Source of the DNA: Amycolatopsis alba DSM 44262
Lineage (GTDB): Bacteria > Actinomycetota > Actinomycetes > Mycobacteriales > Pseudonocardiaceae
Reading direction: 5' to 3'
Assembly: GCF_000384215.1 (NCBI RefSeq)
Contig: NZ_KB913032.1
Coordinates: 1,389,021 to 1,453,020, forward strand
DNA: 64,000 nucleotides
The notes under the pieces are model-generated. The model worked only from the letters and a program-made list of their open reading frames with translations, made no database searches and was not told the DNA's origin. Both the position numbers and the translations under genes were made by a program. The stretch's first letter is position 1. Every line of letters begins with the position of its first letter. Positions 63,480 to 64,000 of the stretch are shown here, one piece after another.

Positions 63480-64000
63480 CTAGAAAAGAACCGTCGCGTA
63501 CTGCCCGACCTGCTGGAAGCCGATCTTGCGATAGGCGGCGAGCGCCGGGCTGTTGTAGGCGTTGACGTACAGGCTCGCGGTGCGGTTCATCCCGCGGACG
63601 AGCCTGGTCACCACGGACGCCGTCCCGGCGGTGCCGAGGCCGCCGCCCCGGCGTTCCGGATGCACCCAGACCCCCTGGATCTGGCCGACGGTGGAAGACA
63701 TCGCGCCGATCTCGGCCTTGAAGACGACCTCGCCGTCCTCGAAGCGCGCGAACGCCCGGCCGCCGGCGATGAGCTCCGCGACGCGGGCGCGGTAACCGGC
63801 GCCGCCGTCGCCGTTGCGGGGGTCGACGCCGACCTCTTCGATGAACATGGCTATCGCGGCCGGGAGATACCTGTCGAGTTCTTCCGGGCGCACCGCGCGG
63901 ACCGCCGGATCGGCGGCGACGGACGGGACCCCGTCGAGCGCCATCAGCGGCTGGTCGTGCCGGACTTCGCGGGCGGGGCCCCATTCCGGCTCGAGTTCGT
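63480..64000 (-). CDS. GNAT acetyltransferase, Rv2867c-like, 5' end outside the window
   Basis: The frame is open to the window edge; an internal ATG at 63944 is unlikely as start because the residues before it (EPEWGPAREVRHDQPL) continue a conserved region. At least 172 residues are visible. The acetyl-CoA loop is IQGVWVHPERRGGGLGTAG, and the end is NAYNSPALAAYRKIGFQQVG. In mycobacteria this protein lies between ispG and the penicillin-binding lipoprotein gene, so ispG is expected next. Confidence 0.87.
   Translation of the reverse strand, partial: ELEPEWGPAREVRHDQPLMALDGVPSVAADPAVRAVRPEELDRYLPAAIAMFIEEVGVDPRNGDGGAGYRARVAELIAGGRAFARFEDGEVVFKAEIGAMSSTVGQIQGVWVHPERRGGGLGTAGTASVVTRLVRGMNRTASLYVNAYNSPALAAYRKIGFQQVGQYATVLF

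Noticed and set aside
61600..63480. RelBE/RelFG toxin-antitoxin genes known from the mycobacterial version of this locus
   Set aside because: Nothing of that type lies between the penicillin-binding lipoprotein and the GNAT gene here; the gap is only about 50 nt.

Overview
The window is high-GC actinobacterial chromosome and looks like Pseudonocardiaceae, most likely Amycolatopsis or a close relative. The evidence is the mycothiol enzyme mycothione reductase, the FasR-FabD-FabH-AcpP-FabF cluster with a nearby DUF3145 gene, the penicillin-binding lipoprotein / methionine aminopeptidase / GNAT order known from the mycobacterial ispG region, and an Lsr2-type protein. There is no rRNA, tRNA, insertion sequence, prophage or CRISPR array, and no secondary-metabolite cluster. 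This is mostly housekeeping and lightly accessory sequence. Layout: 0-9 kb carries the type II fatty acid synthesis operon with its PucR-type regulator, a P-type ATPase, a small membrane protein and DUF3145. 9-14 kb holds a secreted subtilase, a proline-rich membrane protein and a flavin disulfide oxidoreductase. 14-18.3 kb has an unusual Lsr2-like protein with a histone H1-like tail, then a tightly overlapping operon for proton-translocating NAD(P) transhydrogenase plus a lipoate ligase-type protein. 18.7-21.8 kb is a FabR/DesT-like repressor divergent from a ferredoxin reductase and an acyl desaturase, with a DesT-like operator between them. 21.9-29 kb has a two-component system, a head-to-head GNAT/XRE-cupin pair, DUF3626, YjbQ, a HAD phosphatase and two paralogous membrane-anchored proteins. 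29-34 kb holds an MprF-like protein, a third paralogue and proS. 34-49 kb contains small enzymes, YaaA, an S1 protease, a carotenoid-desaturase-like flavoprotein, two overlapping subtilases, a large LuxR-type ATPase regulator and a Tat-exported epoxide-hydrolase-like lipoprotein. 49-64 kb has a RIO kinase, a DEAD-box helicase, bioF, a trypsin, an M15 peptidase, mtr, an MFS/GntR pair, map, a penicillin-binding lipoprotein and the start of an N-acetyltransferase. The genes support envelope lipid supply (fab, desaturase, MprF-like), redox balance (pnt, mtr), secretion of at least six peptidases, and cell-wall work. The most unusual layer is intergenic. Many gene ends carry long, near-perfect palindromes of a few families: a 59-nt superfamily with 29-bp arms and a 1-nt centre, a nested family built on GCGAAAGCCACTTTCG, and arrays of 21-nt units arranged as inverted blocks. 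One 59-nt copy near 49.5 kb has been split by a 0.4-kb segment that carries a set of 35-nt hairpins and is flanked by a 15-bp direct repeat. A second recurrent signal is a -10-like hexamer ending 6-7 nt before the start codon at about 16 genes, which suggests leaderless transcripts and was used here to choose several starts. All functional statements are by reading motifs; no search was run.
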